Below, one piece after another: positions 42,856 through 52,560 of a DNA stretch of 53,244 bases. The notes under the pieces were generated by a model. That model ran no database searches. It saw only the letters and a list, made by a program, of their open reading frames with translations, and had not been told where the DNA came from. How positions within the stretch are numbered: the stretch's first letter is position 1; each line of letters opens with the position of its first letter. The stretch covers positions 1-53,244 of the forward strand of contig JAHEZH010000017.1 of NCBI GenBank assembly GCA_023251155.1. Direction: 5' to 3'. The stretch comes from Flammeovirgaceae bacterium. GTDB lineage: Bacteria > Bacteroidota > Bacteroidia > Cytophagales > Cyclobacteriaceae. Position numbers and translations under genes: made by a program.

Positions 42856-44316
42856 TTGAATCGTAGAAACGTACTAAAGAGTCTTGGCTTAGGATTATCG
42901 GCAGGTTGGATGATGCCCTCACTACTCACCTCCTGCAAAAAGGACGATCCGGGTCCGGAAGTTCCTTTTGAAGGTAAGGTGGCCATCATCGGTGCCGGTG
43001 CGGCGGGTATGTATGCTGCCGACATATTAAAAGCCAAAGGCATTGAAGTATATATATTGGAGGCAAGCGGTGAAATGGGCGGCCGCATTCGTTCACTCCG
43101 TAATCAAACCAACTACCAGGAAATCTACGGTCAAGATAAACCCTTCGAGTTTGGGGTCGACTTCCCGATCGAGTTAGGTGCCGAGTTGTTCTATGGCTCC
43201 GACTCCATCTGGGGAAAGTCCGTTCGCAACTATAACCTGCCCACGCAGGAACTTGCTGCCGTAGGTGTTGATCGTTATGTGCTTGACAATATGGCAAAAA
43301 CAGCTGCCGACTTCGCTGGCGATGGTGATTTTTCAGCGGTACAAAACTTTGTCAACACCCTTCCTGATTATACAGGTGGTGCGCAGACGGTACAACAAGC
43401 AGCAGGACTAAGCAGTCGTGCAAATAAATTGCTCAATGCGCAGGCCGGAAATCGGTACAGCTCAAACAGTGATACGATTGGTGCACAGCTATTGGCCGAA
43501 GACCTGAAGGCAAGTGCGCACGACAATAAGTGGATCATGATGAAGGCCAACCCGATGCAGGATTTCCTTCTTTCGCGCTTTAGCGCCATCACTGATCTCA
43601 TTCAATTGAACACCCCCGTTAGTTCCATCAACTATTCGGGCGATGTGATCAGTATCATGGATAAAAATGGAGTGGAGCACGAGGCACAAAAAGTAATCGT
43701 AACCGTGCCATTATCGATATTAAAAACAGGCGGTATTTCGTTTAGCCCCGGATTATCAGGAGTCAATACTTCTGCTATGAATCAGTTTGGTGTAGCTTCC
43801 GCCATACGGGTGGTGATTGATTTCAAGAAAAACTTCTGGGGAGATAACTCCGGATACATTTGGGGAGGCACTACTGCTCCACAGTTTTTAAATTCCGGTG
43901 TAGGGCGAAGTGCTTTTTCAAGAACACTATCCTTTACCATCTACGGTACTGCCGCAGCTGCATTGTCGGGCATGACACGTGATCAGCAGATCGCAGCTAT
44001 TCTTGCCGAGTTAGATCAGATCTATGCCGGGCAGGCCACACAGTTTGTGCGCAGAGATCTTACCAGCAACAATATTATTTCGGCAGTGAAAGACTGGACG
44101 AAAGAAGAATACATCAAAGGGGGCAACTCGTATCCCTTGGCAAGTGCCACCATGGCCGATCGTGAAAACATAAGCAAACCCATTGATGATAAGATTTACT
44201 TTGCCGGTGAAGCTACCGATGTATCGGGCGATGCGGGGACCATCAATGGAGCACTTGCTTCCGCAGAAAGAGTAACTACCGAAGTGATCGAATCTATTTT
44301 AGGAATCACGATATAA
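42856..44316 (+). CDS. Tat-exported lipoprotein FAD-dependent amine oxidase
   Basis: 486 residues from a TTG start, which is chosen because it supplies the twin-arginine signal NRRNVLKSLGLGLSAG; the region ends in a lipobox LTSC, so the enzyme is likely exported folded with FAD and lipid-anchored. The FAD-binding dinucleotide fold follows: VAIIGAGAAGMYAADILKAK, with ASGEMGGRIRSL as the GG motif. The C-terminal FAD site is IYFAGEATDVSGDAGTINGA. This is the monoamine-oxidase/flavin amine-oxidoreductase family. The substrate is unknown. No upstream ATG in frame keeps the Tat signal. Confidence 0.88.
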   Translation: MNRRNVLKSLGLGLSAGWMMPSLLTSCKKDDPGPEVPFEGKVAIIGAGAAGMYAADILKAKGIEVYILEASGEMGGRIRSLRNQTNYQEIYGQDKPFEFGVDFPIELGAELFYGSDSIWGKSVRNYNLPTQELAAVGVDRYVLDNMAKTAADFAGDGDFSAVQNFVNTLPDYTGGAQTVQQAAGLSSRANKLLNAQAGNRYSSNSDTIGAQLLAEDLKASAHDNKWIMMKANPMQDFLLSRFSAITDLIQLNTPVSSINYSGDVISIMDKNGVEHEAQKVIVTVPLSILKTGGISFSPGLSGVNTSAMNQFGVASAIRVVIDFKKNFWGDNSGYIWGGTTAPQFLNSGVGRSAFSRTLSFTIYGTAAAALSGMTRDQQIAAILAELDQIYAGQATQFVRRDLTSNNIISAVKDWTKEEYIKGGNSYPLASATMADRENISKPIDDKIYFAGEATDVSGDAGTINGALASAERVTTEVIESILGITI

Positions 44317-44396
44317 CAGCGTCATGCAGTAGAATTGATTTTCGCATGGCATCTTTGCGACATTGCGTAAAAAAAAACACCAATCAGTAAGTTGAA

Positions 44397-44909
44397 ATGG
44401 CAACCATAACAAAAGCATCCGTAGCCGATGCTCCTGCCCTGGATAAACTGGTGAACAGTGCATACCGTGGCGAATCATCACGCCAGGGATGGACCACCGA
44501 AGCCGATTTGCTAAGCGGAACCCGTACCGATGTCAACGCTATCATTCAACTGATCGGACATCCGGATACGATCGTTTTAAAGTATGAAGAAGATGGTGAG
44601 TTGCTTGGTTGTGTAGAGCTACGAAATGAAAACGGCAAACTCTACCTGGGTATGCTCAGTGTTAAACCTCATCTGCAAGGCAAAGGAATTGGCAAACAAT
44701 TGTTGAAAGCAGCCGAGGCAGAAGCGGCAATATCGAAATGTACCTCTATATTCATGACCGTTATCTCTGTGCGCAAAGAGCTGATCGACTGGTACGTGCG
44801 TCATGGATATAGCGACACAGGCCAGCGTAAGCCGTTCGCTTTCAACGATCCGAGCTTTGGTGTGGTAAAGCAGCCGCTTGAATTTGTGGTGCTGGAGAAG
44901 CCGCTGTAA
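44397..44909 (+). CDS. GNAT family N-acetyltransferase
   Basis: 170 residues. Acetyl-CoA-dependent acyltransferase fold with motif A as LSVKPHLQGKGIGKQLL (Q/RxxGxG/A pyrophosphate loop) and motif B VRHGYSDTGQRKPF. N-terminal ITKASVADAPALDKLVNSAY is the usual first strand-helix. Acceptor not identifiable. It starts 80 bases after the amine oxidase and may be cotranscribed. Confidence 0.9.
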   Translation: MATITKASVADAPALDKLVNSAYRGESSRQGWTTEADLLSGTRTDVNAIIQLIGHPDTIVLKYEEDGELLGCVELRNENGKLYLGMLSVKPHLQGKGIGKQLLKAAEAEAAISKCTSIFMTVISVRKELIDWYVRHGYSDTGQRKPFAFNDPSFGVVKQPLEFVVLEKPL

Positions 44910-44920
44910 AGAAGCTGGTG

Positions 44921-45385
44921 TTATTTCTTTGCCTTAACAAATTCAATCTCAATCTTGCCTGCATTGAAGGTAGTATCATTACTGACCAGATTTACTTTGA
45001 GTAGCTCTTCCGTGAGCTGAATGATTTTTATCTGCAGTTCTTCCTTCAGGTTGGTATCGTTAATGGTAATCAGTGAATCAGACACTATCCAGCTTCCTGA
45101 TAAAGCATGGCCGGAAGCACCCAGCAGAACAGAACAGGTATTCTCTTCAAACTGAAGATAATTGTTTTCAAAGTAGGGATTGGTGATGGAAGAAGCGGGC
45201 AGCACATCCACATCGACACCTAGTGATTCCGAAAGTGCGCCAAATGAATCCTGCAATTCCGGATCCACGGCATTTTTAAATTTCCAATCCCCCATCAGCT
45301 GCTGCTTCAGTTCTTTCTGGCATGACATCAGTGATACGACAAGAATAGCGATTAACCAAAAATGAGTTCGTTGGAAGCGTTGCAT
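44921..45385 (-). CDS. Lipocalin-like small lipoprotein
   Basis: 154 residues from the ATG at 45383-45385; the frame is open ten codons further. Signal and lipobox: FWLIAILVVSLMSC, with the Cys lipidated. The mature protein begins LMGDWKFKNAVDPELQDS, and continues with strands such as NYLQFEENTCSVLLG, LSGSWIVSDSLITIND and IIQLTEELLKVNLVSNDT, the opening GxW and beta-strand order of lipocalin-like proteins in this phylum. Ligand unknown. It converges on the GNAT gene, 11 bases away. Confidence 0.72.
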   Translation of the reverse strand: MQRFQRTHFWLIAILVVSLMSCQKELKQQLMGDWKFKNAVDPELQDSFGALSESLGVDVDVLPASSITNPYFENNYLQFEENTCSVLLGASGHALSGSWIVSDSLITINDTNLKEELQIKIIQLTEELLKVNLVSNDTTFNAGKIEIEFVKAKK

Positions 45386-45783
45386 GAGGACAGTCGTTAT
45401 TGTAATTGAAAACAATTTTTAAAGATAGTTTTTTAATGAACGTCAGTGAGTGCATTTACAGGTAAAAGGTCTCATTTCGCGTAGTTCATTCCCTTTTTTC
45501 CTCTCCGCTTACCATTGTACCCTTTTTGCCGATCTGCTTTTTTGATCAAACATAAACACCATCGGCGGTCAGGCTTCCTTCACCATCTGAAAATCTGTCA
45601 GTTCTTCGGCTTTACCCTTGTTCAATTGCTCGGATTTTGGGCAAAAGGGCCTATCATCTGCCTGCCCGGGGTCGAAAAGAAGAATGGCAAACCTGCCTGT
45701 TCCTGCCCGGTTCTCTTCGGTCCGGGCTGACCCTGAAAAACTGCCAAAATTCCTTAGCTTTGCCGGTTCTTAAAAAGTCATAC
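45386..45783. other. 398-base intergenic region upstream of the MMPL transporter
   Basis: No convincing gene. The frame of the downstream transporter is open back to an ATG at 45637, but residues there look random (MGKRAYHLPARGRKEEW), and the family starts near 45784. The stretch carries runs of T and CCTTTTTT-like pyrimidine blocks at 45490-45540 and a GCCCGG/CCGGGC hairpin (45705-45710 with 45722-45727). A perfect TAnnTTTG box is at 45755. Confidence 0.5.
45755..45762 (+). promoter_or_regulatory. TAGCTTTG -7 promoter box before the MMPL transporter
   Basis: TAGCTTTG matches TAnnTTTG at every fixed base and lies 22 bases before the ATG at 45784. The -33 TTTG is not obvious at 19-21 bases upstream. 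The position argues for the 45784 start, since the longer frame would begin before this promoter. Confidence 0.4.
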
Positions 45784-48231
45784 ATGTGGTCAAAAATAGT
45801 TGATGGGATTATCCGGCTTCGTACCTACCTGATGGTGGCGATTGGCCTGATTACAGTAGTGATGGGCTACTATGCGACTAAGGTCGAGATGAGCTATGAC
45901 CTTTCGCGGTCAGTACCTCCTGGCGACCCTGAGATGGTGTTTTTCACCAACTTCAAAAAACAATTTGGTGAAGATGGTAATGTGATGGCAGTAGGTGTGA
46001 TGGACAGTGCCCTTTACCAATTGAAGAATTTTCAGCGGTTCACCCAGCTGAGCAATGAAATCAAAACCATTCCGGGTATCAATGATGTACTCTCGCTTCC
46101 GGCACTTCGCATCATTTTAAAAGATACCGTCAATACCAAATTTCAGCTGGCTCCTCTTTTTCCTGAAAAAGTCACTTCACAGCCGGAGCTGGATAGTTTA
46201 TTGACCATCGCCCGTGGTCAGCATTTTTACATGGGCCAGTTGGTAAATGTAGACAACGGAGCAACACTCATACTGGCTCCGATGAATAAGGAGTACGTCA
46301 ACTCGGCAAAACGGATGGAAGTGACCAGGCAGCTTATCGATTACGGAGCCTCCTTCACAAAAGATACCGGCATCGAACTTCATTATGCCGGTCTTCCTTT
46401 TGTACGCTCAGTAATGGCCTCTCAGGTGAAGAAAGAATTGATCTTCTTTACGTATATGTCGGCCATTGTTACGGGGTTGATCATGTTGATTTTCTTCCGT
46501 TCATTCCGTGCTGTAGCGTTCTCGCTGATTATGATTGGTATCATGGTGGTGTGGGTGATGGGCACCATTTCCCTTTTCCATTTCAAGATCAGTTTGCTTA
46601 GCGGTATGATTCCGCCTGTCATTATTACCATCGGGATAACGAATGCGATTTACCTGCTGAATAAATACCACCTCGAGTTTGTAAAGAAAAGAAACAAAGA
46701 AGAAGCCATTCGTGCGGTAGTGATGAAGATGGGGCTTGCTACATTCTTAACGAACCTTACTGTAGCGATCGGCTTCCTTACATTATTATATACGGACATT
46801 ACGATTCTGCGTGAGTTTGGTATCGTAGCCGGTATCAACATCATTGCGCTGTTTGTGTTAAGTCTGGTGATGATTCCCAGTATTCTGGCGTGGATGCCTG
46901 ACCCTAAACCCAAACACCTGAAGCATCTTGATTTTAAATTACTGGGTGCATTTGTAAAGTTTATCGACCTGATCGTACATCGTTATCGTCCTGCCATCTA
47001 TATCAGTACGGGAGTAATCACCGCCATTGCCGTGTGGGGTATGTCAATGTTGTATTCGGTTTCGTATATCGTAGATGATATTCCGGAAGAAAGTCAGTTG
47101 AAAAAAGACCTGAAGTTTGTGGAGGCCAACTTCACGGGCATCATGCCTTTGGAAATGGAGATCGATATCCAGACCAAAAGAAAACGCCCGTTACTGGATG
47201 TGAAGAACATTGAAATCATCGATCGCTTTGAATCGGCTATGGACTCGATCACGCTTACTTCACGCCCTATTTCCATCATTAGTTTTGTGAAAGCATCGAA
47301 GCAGGCATTCTATAATAATAACCCTGATCGTTATCAGCTGCCGAGCAAGCAGGAAGCAGGCTTTATCCTTCGCTACATGAAGGGGCAAAGCGATAATAGT
47401 GGATTGTTCAAAGCGTTTGTGGATTCATCGTTTCATAAAATGCGGATCTCCATGCAGATGGCCGATATCGGATCGAAGCGGATGGACTCACTGGTACACG
47501 GGGTGATCGAACCAAAAACAAAACTGCTTGCGAAAGAATTGCAGGATAACTTAAAATCAGATAAAGATTCGGTTACCGTTACCATCACCGGCTCATCGAA
47601 GATCTTTATCAAAGGAAATAACTTTCTGATTGAGAACCTCACCGAAAGCCTGGTGCTGGCCTGCATCCTCATCACGCTTTCCATGGCATTATTATTTGCC
47701 AATGCACGAATGATCCTCATCTCGTTGATTCCTAACCTGATTGCATTGATGATCACGGCCGGGTTGATGGGCTTCTTCAATATTCCGTTAAAAGCAAGTA
47801 CGGCATTGATCTTCAGTATTACCTTCGGTATTTCGGTCGATAACTCAATTCGCTTCCTGGCTAAATATCGTCAGGAGTTACTGGCAACCGGTTTCTTTGT
47901 ACCGAAAGCAATCAGCGAAAGTATTCTGGAAACAGGTAAAAGCATTATCTACACCTCTATCGTATTGTTTGCCGGGTTCATCATCTTCGTGTTCTCTGAT
48001 TTTGGTGGAACCGTGGCACTGGGATTACTGACATCCACCACCCTGATCATCTCCATGTTTACCAACCTGATTTTGTTGCCTACATTGATCATGACTTTTG
48101 ATAAGCCGAAGAAAAAAGAAGATCATCAGTTGATTGATGAAGTGGACACCACCGGCTACGGAGAAAGTGAAGACGAAGAGATTGATTTAAGTAAAATCAA
48201 AATTCACGATCGTTCGGGCAATGCCGAGTAA
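45784..48231 (+). CDS. RND superfamily (MMPL-type) transporter
   Basis: 815 residues from the ATG at 45784. Twelve transmembrane helices in two halves, each preceded by a large periplasmic loop, as in RND/MMPL and hopanoid-type exporters. TM1 is RTYLMVAIGLITVVMGYYA; half 1 continues with FFTYMSAIVTGLIMLIFFRS and ITNAIYLLNKYHLEF; half 2 mirrors it with LACILITLSMALLFANARM and ISVDNSIRFLAKYRQ, where the Asp is a candidate proton-relay residue. The tail is acidic (YGESEDEEIDLSK). No membrane-fusion or TolC gene adjoins. Likely exports lipids or hydrophobic molecules, which is inference. Confidence 0.9.
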   Translation: MWSKIVDGIIRLRTYLMVAIGLITVVMGYYATKVEMSYDLSRSVPPGDPEMVFFTNFKKQFGEDGNVMAVGVMDSALYQLKNFQRFTQLSNEIKTIPGINDVLSLPALRIILKDTVNTKFQLAPLFPEKVTSQPELDSLLTIARGQHFYMGQLVNVDNGATLILAPMNKEYVNSAKRMEVTRQLIDYGASFTKDTGIELHYAGLPFVRSVMASQVKKELIFFTYMSAIVTGLIMLIFFRSFRAVAFSLIMIGIMVVWVMGTISLFHFKISLLSGMIPPVIITIGITNAIYLLNKYHLEFVKKRNKEEAIRAVVMKMGLATFLTNLTVAIGFLTLLYTDITILREFGIVAGINIIALFVLSLVMIPSILAWMPDPKPKHLKHLDFKLLGAFVKFIDLIVHRYRPAIYISTGVITAIAVWGMSMLYSVSYIVDDIPEESQLKKDLKFVEANFTGIMPLEMEIDIQTKRKRPLLDVKNIEIIDRFESAMDSITLTSRPISIISFVKASKQAFYNNNPDRYQLPSKQEAGFILRYMKGQSDNSGLFKAFVDSSFHKMRISMQMADIGSKRMDSLVHGVIEPKTKLLAKELQDNLKSDKDSVTVTITGSSKIFIKGNNFLIENLTESLVLACILITLSMALLFANARMILISLIPNLIALMITAGLMGFFNIPLKASTALIFSITFGISVDNSIRFLAKYRQELLATGFFVPKAISESILETGKSIIYTSIVLFAGFIIFVFSDFGGTVALGLLTSTTLIISMFTNLILLPTLIMTFDKPKKKEDHQLIDEVDTTGYGESEDEEIDLSKIKIHDRSGNAE

Positions 48232-48271
48232 ATAATTTATACCCATACGTATTAGCATTTTTTAATTAGTA

Positions 48272-51200
48272 ATGAGTACCAAGTACAAGGAATCCAAAGA
48301 AACCAATTTCGCGAAGATTGCAGAAGAAGTCCTCGAGTTCTGGAAACAGGAAAAGATTTTTGAAAAGTCAGTAAGCAACAGAGAGGGCGCTGAGTCATTT
48401 ACCTTTTATGAAGGCCCTCCATCGGCCAACGGTACCCCGGGTATTCACCATGTGATGGCGCGTACGGTGAAAGATATTTTCTGCCGTTTCAAAACACTGC
48501 AAGGCTATCAGGTAAAACGCAAAGGCGGTTGGGATACACACGGTCTTCCCGTAGAGCTTCAGGTGGAGAAACAACTGGGCATCACTAAAGATGATATCGG
48601 CAAGAAAATCTCCATTGAAGATTATAACAAGAAATGCCGCGAAACGGTAATGATGTATAAAGATCAGTGGGATGATCTGACTACCAAGATGGGCTACTGG
48701 GTTGATCTTGAAAATCCATACATCACCTACGAGAAAGAATACATTGAATCGCTGTGGTGGATACTGAAGCAATTCTACGATAAAGGCCTGCTGTATAAAG
48801 GCTATACCATTCAGCCTTATTCTCCTTCTGATGGAACCGGTCTGAGCTCCCATGAACTGAATCAGCCGGGTTGCTACAAAGAAGTGAAAGACACTTCCAT
48901 CGTGGCACAGTTTAAAGTGACAAAAGACACAAAATCAGAATTTCTGTTTAAAGATAATGTCGATAGAGATGTTTTCATTTTAGCATGGACAACTACCCCT
49001 TGGACTCTTCCGTCCAACACAGCTCTTACAATTGGGGCGAACATAAATTACATCAAAATTGCAACCACCAACCCTTATACACACAAGCCAATAGAGGTAA
49101 TTATTGCAGAAGAAACAGCTGCAAAATATTTTTCTGACCAAGTGAAAAAATTGAAAATTCTTCCATTAAAAGACCAAGTCGAAGAAAATGCGGGACTTCA
49201 GAATGGTAAGAATGGTTCGAGCTATTATGTGACTGGGAGATATAAGGGAAGTGATCTGGTAGGCGTTCGCTACGAACAACTCATGCCTTATCTGCAACCC
49301 TTCTATGATGCAGACAAAGCATTCCAGGTTATTGCTGGTGATTTTGTAACCACCGAAGATGGTACTGGTGTGGTACATACTTCACCCACTTTTGGTGCGG
49401 ATGACTTTCGTGTAGCTAAACAGAATGGAGTGCCTGCACTGACATTGAAAGATGAAGCAGGAAACGAAACACCTACCGTAGATAAGAAAGGAAAATTTGT
49501 TTCCATTATCGGAGAGAAGCTAAAAGAAGGTGTGGCGAAATATAAAATCAAAACGCACAAGCCATTAGGCGCTGATGATTTTTATGTGAAGAACTACACC
49601 GATGAAGATGAAAGCAACCCGGATTATAAAAATACGGATGTCATCATCTCGATCATCCTGAAAGAAGAGAACAAAGCATTTGACGTGCGCAAGTACGAGC
49701 ACACCTACCCGCACAGCTGGCGTACCGATAAGCCGGTATTGTATTATCCGCTCGATGCCTGGTTTATTAAAACCACGGCTTTGAAAGACAAGATGGTGGC
49801 ATTGAACAAAACCATCAACTGGAAACCAGAATCCACCGGTATTGGCCGCTTTGGTAACTGGCTGGAGAACCTGGTGGACTGGAACCTGTCACGTTCTCGC
49901 TACTGGGGTACACCGTTGCCCATCTGGAGAACAAAAGACGGTAAAGAAGAAATCTGTATCGGATCGATCGCCCAGTTACACGAAGAAGTAGAGAAGGCAC
50001 GCAAAGCCGGAATTGCAAATTCCGGATTCGATATTAGCAACTCGGAATTTGACTTACATCGTCCGTATGTAGATGAGATCATATTGGCTAGCTCAAAAGG
50101 AGAGCCGATGTATCGCGAAACCGATCTGATCGATGTGTGGTTTGATTCGGGTGCGATGCCCTATGCACAATGGCATTACCCATTCGAGAACAAAGAAACT
50201 TTTGAGAAAAACTATCCGGCTGATTTCATAGCCGAAGGTGTCGATCAGACGCGTGGATGGTTCTTCACGCTGCATGCCGTAGCTGCGATGCTCAGCGAAA
50301 GCAGCGATGAGATCAAAGCCGTAAACAAGAAGGTAAATAATGGTGGAGTTGCCTTCAAAAATGTAATTTCCAATGGCCTGGTGCTCGACAAGAATGGCGA
50401 GAAGATGAGCAAGCGCAAAGGCAACGTGGTCAATCCGTTTGAAGCATTGAGTAAATACGGTGCCGATGTAGTGCGCTGGTACATGATTGAAAATGCGCCA
50501 CCTTGGGATAACCTTAAGTTTGACCTGGAGGGAATTACCGAAACCCAGCGCAGGTTCTTCGGTACGCTGATCAATACCTACTCGTTCTTTGTGTCGTATG
50601 CCAATATTGATGGTTTCGTCAAGGATGAGATGAACAATGTGCCATTTGAAAAGCTAGCTCCGCTGGACAAATGGATTATCACCAAAGAACAATCGTTGAT
50701 TGAAGAAGTAACGGCTGCGTATAATGATTACGAGCCAACCAAGGCGGCACGTGCTATTCAGGATTTTGTAAACGATCAGTTGTCCAACTGGTATGTACGC
50801 CTCAATCGTAAACGTTTCTGGCAGCCTTCGGCAACCAAATCAGAGGGGGGTGTGACATTATCGGAAGACAAGCGTGCCGCTTACGAAACATTGTACGAAT
50901 GTTTGATGGTTACTGCGCAATTGATGGCTCCGATCGCTCCGTTCTTCAGCGAATGGTTGTACAAAAACCTGACCGACAATATTCGCAGTCGCGCGAAAGA
51001 ATTCAATACACCCCTTCAGTTTGAATCGATCCATCATACATTAATGGTAAAGGCAAACGCAGGTCGGAAAGAGGTGGAGTTGGAAAAGTCAATGGACTAT
51101 GCACAGCGCATTTGTTCACTGGTTCACTCTATCCGCAAACGCAAGGATATCATGATCAAAGTACGCACCCCTCTGCAAAAGGTATTGCTTCCCGTGCTGG

Positions 51201-51814
51201 ACGAAAAATTTGCACAGCGAGTGAAGAGCGTGGAGGCCATTATCAAGGCGGAAGTGAACGTGAAGGAAATACAATACATCAATGATGATTCAGGTGTAGT
51301 GGTGAAGAAAGTAAAGCCGAATCTTCCGAAACTCGGAAAACAATTTGGTCCGAGAATGAAGGAAGTAGCAGCTGTGATCAGCTCCTTCACCAAAGAAGAC
51401 ATCAGCACAATTGAAAAACAAGGCACGCTTTCTAAAGGAGGATTTGATCTGGTGGTAGAAGACGTATTGATTTCATCGGAAGATATTCCGGGCTGGTCAG
51501 TTGCTTCGGAAGGTGGAGTAACGGTTGCGTTGGATATTACGTTGACCGATGAATTGAAGCGCGAAGGGATAGCCCGTGATTTTGTAAACCGTATTCAGAA
51601 CGTCCGTAAGGATCTTGGCCTGGAAGTGCTCGATAAGATTTCCATCGAAGTGGAAAAGAACGGAGAGATCGCTTCAGCTGCACTTGCCGAGTTTAAAGAA
51701 TACATCACTACCGAAACGCAAGCAGTCCGTCTTGAATTGAAAGATAAACTAAGCGATGCTACCGAAGTAGACATGGATGAGTTTACACTGAAAGTAAAAG
51801 TAACTAAGTCTTAA
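48272..51814 (+). CDS. ileS: Isoleucyl-tRNA synthetase
   Basis: 1180 residues. Charges tRNA-Ile with isoleucine and edits valine. The HIGH motif appears as GIHH (57-60) within GPPSANGTPGIHH; the following WDTHGLPVELQVEKQLGI and the long length suggest the eukaryote-like (type 2) branch. The CP1 editing domain includes AWTTTPWTLPSNTAL and later GTGVVHTSPTFGADDF. KMSKR is at 711-715. Anticodon-binding and C-terminal domains follow; no clear zinc-finger cysteines are seen at the C-terminus. Bases about 48900-49260, which encode part of CP1, have only about 37.5 % G+C by hand count and different codon choice from the flanks. lspA follows 15 bases later. Confidence 0.97.
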   Translation: MSTKYKESKETNFAKIAEEVLEFWKQEKIFEKSVSNREGAESFTFYEGPPSANGTPGIHHVMARTVKDIFCRFKTLQGYQVKRKGGWDTHGLPVELQVEKQLGITKDDIGKKISIEDYNKKCRETVMMYKDQWDDLTTKMGYWVDLENPYITYEKEYIESLWWILKQFYDKGLLYKGYTIQPYSPSDGTGLSSHELNQPGCYKEVKDTSIVAQFKVTKDTKSEFLFKDNVDRDVFILAWTTTPWTLPSNTALTIGANINYIKIATTNPYTHKPIEVIIAEETAAKYFSDQVKKLKILPLKDQVEENAGLQNGKNGSSYYVTGRYKGSDLVGVRYEQLMPYLQPFYDADKAFQVIAGDFVTTEDGTGVVHTSPTFGADDFRVAKQNGVPALTLKDEAGNETPTVDKKGKFVSIIGEKLKEGVAKYKIKTHKPLGADDFYVKNYTDEDESNPDYKNTDVIISIILKEENKAFDVRKYEHTYPHSWRTDKPVLYYPLDAWFIKTTALKDKMVALNKTINWKPESTGIGRFGNWLENLVDWNLSRSRYWGTPLPIWRTKDGKEEICIGSIAQLHEEVEKARKAGIANSGFDISNSEFDLHRPYVDEIILASSKGEPMYRETDLIDVWFDSGAMPYAQWHYPFENKETFEKNYPADFIAEGVDQTRGWFFTLHAVAAMLSESSDEIKAVNKKVNNGGVAFKNVISNGLVLDKNGEKMSKRKGNVVNPFEALSKYGADVVRWYMIENAPPWDNLKFDLEGITETQRRFFGTLINTYSFFVSYANIDGFVKDEMNNVPFEKLAPLDKWIITKEQSLIEEVTAAYNDYEPTKAARAIQDFVNDQLSNWYVRLNRKRFWQPSATKSEGGVTLSEDKRAAYETLYECLMVTAQLMAPIAPFFSEWLYKNLTDNIRSRAKEFNTPLQFESIHHTLMVKANAGRKEVELEKSMDYAQRICSLVHSIRKRKDIMIKVRTPLQKVLLPVLDEKFAQRVKSVEAIIKAEVNVKEIQYINDDSGVVVKKVKPNLPKLGKQFGPRMKEVAAVISSFTKEDISTIEKQGTLSKGGFDLVVEDVLISSEDIPGWSVASEGGVTVALDITLTDELKREGIARDFVNRIQNVRKDLGLEVLDKISIEVEKNGEIASAALAEFKEYITTETQAVRLELKDKLSDATEVDMDEFTLKVKVTKS

Positions 51815-51829
51815 AAGGTCCAACTTCCA

Positions 51830-52549
51830 ATGAAAGTATATCGCTACTTTATTATTGCACTGATTGTCATTATCATCGATCAGACGAGCAAGCTTTTAGT
51901 GCATAAGTACATGTACCTGCATGACGAGATTTATGTATTGGGCGACTGGTTTCGCCTGCATTACCTGTTGAACCCGGGAATGGCTTTCGGTATTCGCTGG
52001 GAAAGTGAGTTTGGAAAGCTGGCACTCACCATCTTTCGTATCGTAGCCATGTTTGGGATCTCTTACTATCTGGTGAAGATGGTAAAACGGGGGGCACACA
52101 ATGGCTTTCTTATTTGCATGGCGCTGATACTAGGTGGTGCTGTCGGTAATGTGATTGACAGTACATTTTATGGCGTATTTCTGAACAACGCACCCATCGA
52201 TCCCGCACCTCCCACCAAATGGTTTCATGGTCAGGTGATCGATATGTTGTACTTCCCCATCTTCAAATTTCAATGGCCGGAGTGGGTGCCTGCTTTAGGT
52301 GGAAGCATCTTTGAGTTTTTCAGTCCTGTCTTCAACATCGCTGACTCATCGATCTTTATCGGGGTAGTGATCATTCTCATTTTTCAACAGCGATTTTTCA
52401 AAGAGAAAGAACAAGTAGCGGTTGATAGCGATCAGGTGATCATCCATGAAGAATCAAATTCTTCTGGCCATGAGCCGAACCATTCTTCAGAACAAAACGT
52501 AACTACCACCGAAGGCGAACAAAAGCCGCCGGTTGATCATTCATTCTGA
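51830..52549 (+). CDS. lspA: Lipoprotein signal peptidase (signal peptidase II)
   Basis: 239 residues, longer than the 160-170 of E. coli LspA. Removes signal peptides from prolipoproteins in the inner membrane. The conserved NPGMAFGI motif, first catalytic Asp in GGAVGNVIDSTFYG and second in FNIADSSIFIG are all present. The extra length comes from a loop between the Asp motifs (NNAPIDPAPPTKWFHGQV, and the WPEWVPALGGSIFEFFS segment) and from a hydrophilic 50-residue tail rich in Glu, Ser and His. ileS-lspA linkage is widespread and supports both calls. Confidence 0.95.
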   Translation: MKVYRYFIIALIVIIIDQTSKLLVHKYMYLHDEIYVLGDWFRLHYLLNPGMAFGIRWESEFGKLALTIFRIVAMFGISYYLVKMVKRGAHNGFLICMALILGGAVGNVIDSTFYGVFLNNAPIDPAPPTKWFHGQVIDMLYFPIFKFQWPEWVPALGGSIFEFFSPVFNIADSSIFIGVVIILIFQQRFFKEKEQVAVDSDQVIIHEESNSSGHEPNHSSEQNVTTTEGEQKPPVDHSF

Positions 52550-52560
52550 TTTTTACTTCC

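Noticed and set aside
44921..45730. Plus-strand frames such as 45515-45730
   Set aside because: The translation (many Phe, His, Cys) has no recognisable feature and part of it overlaps the transporter's promoter region.
45637..45783. Upstream in-frame extension of the MMPL transporter (49 codons)
   Set aside because: The translated extension looks random, lacks a signal, and begins before a perfect TAnnTTTG box at 45755; family alignment supports the start at 45784.
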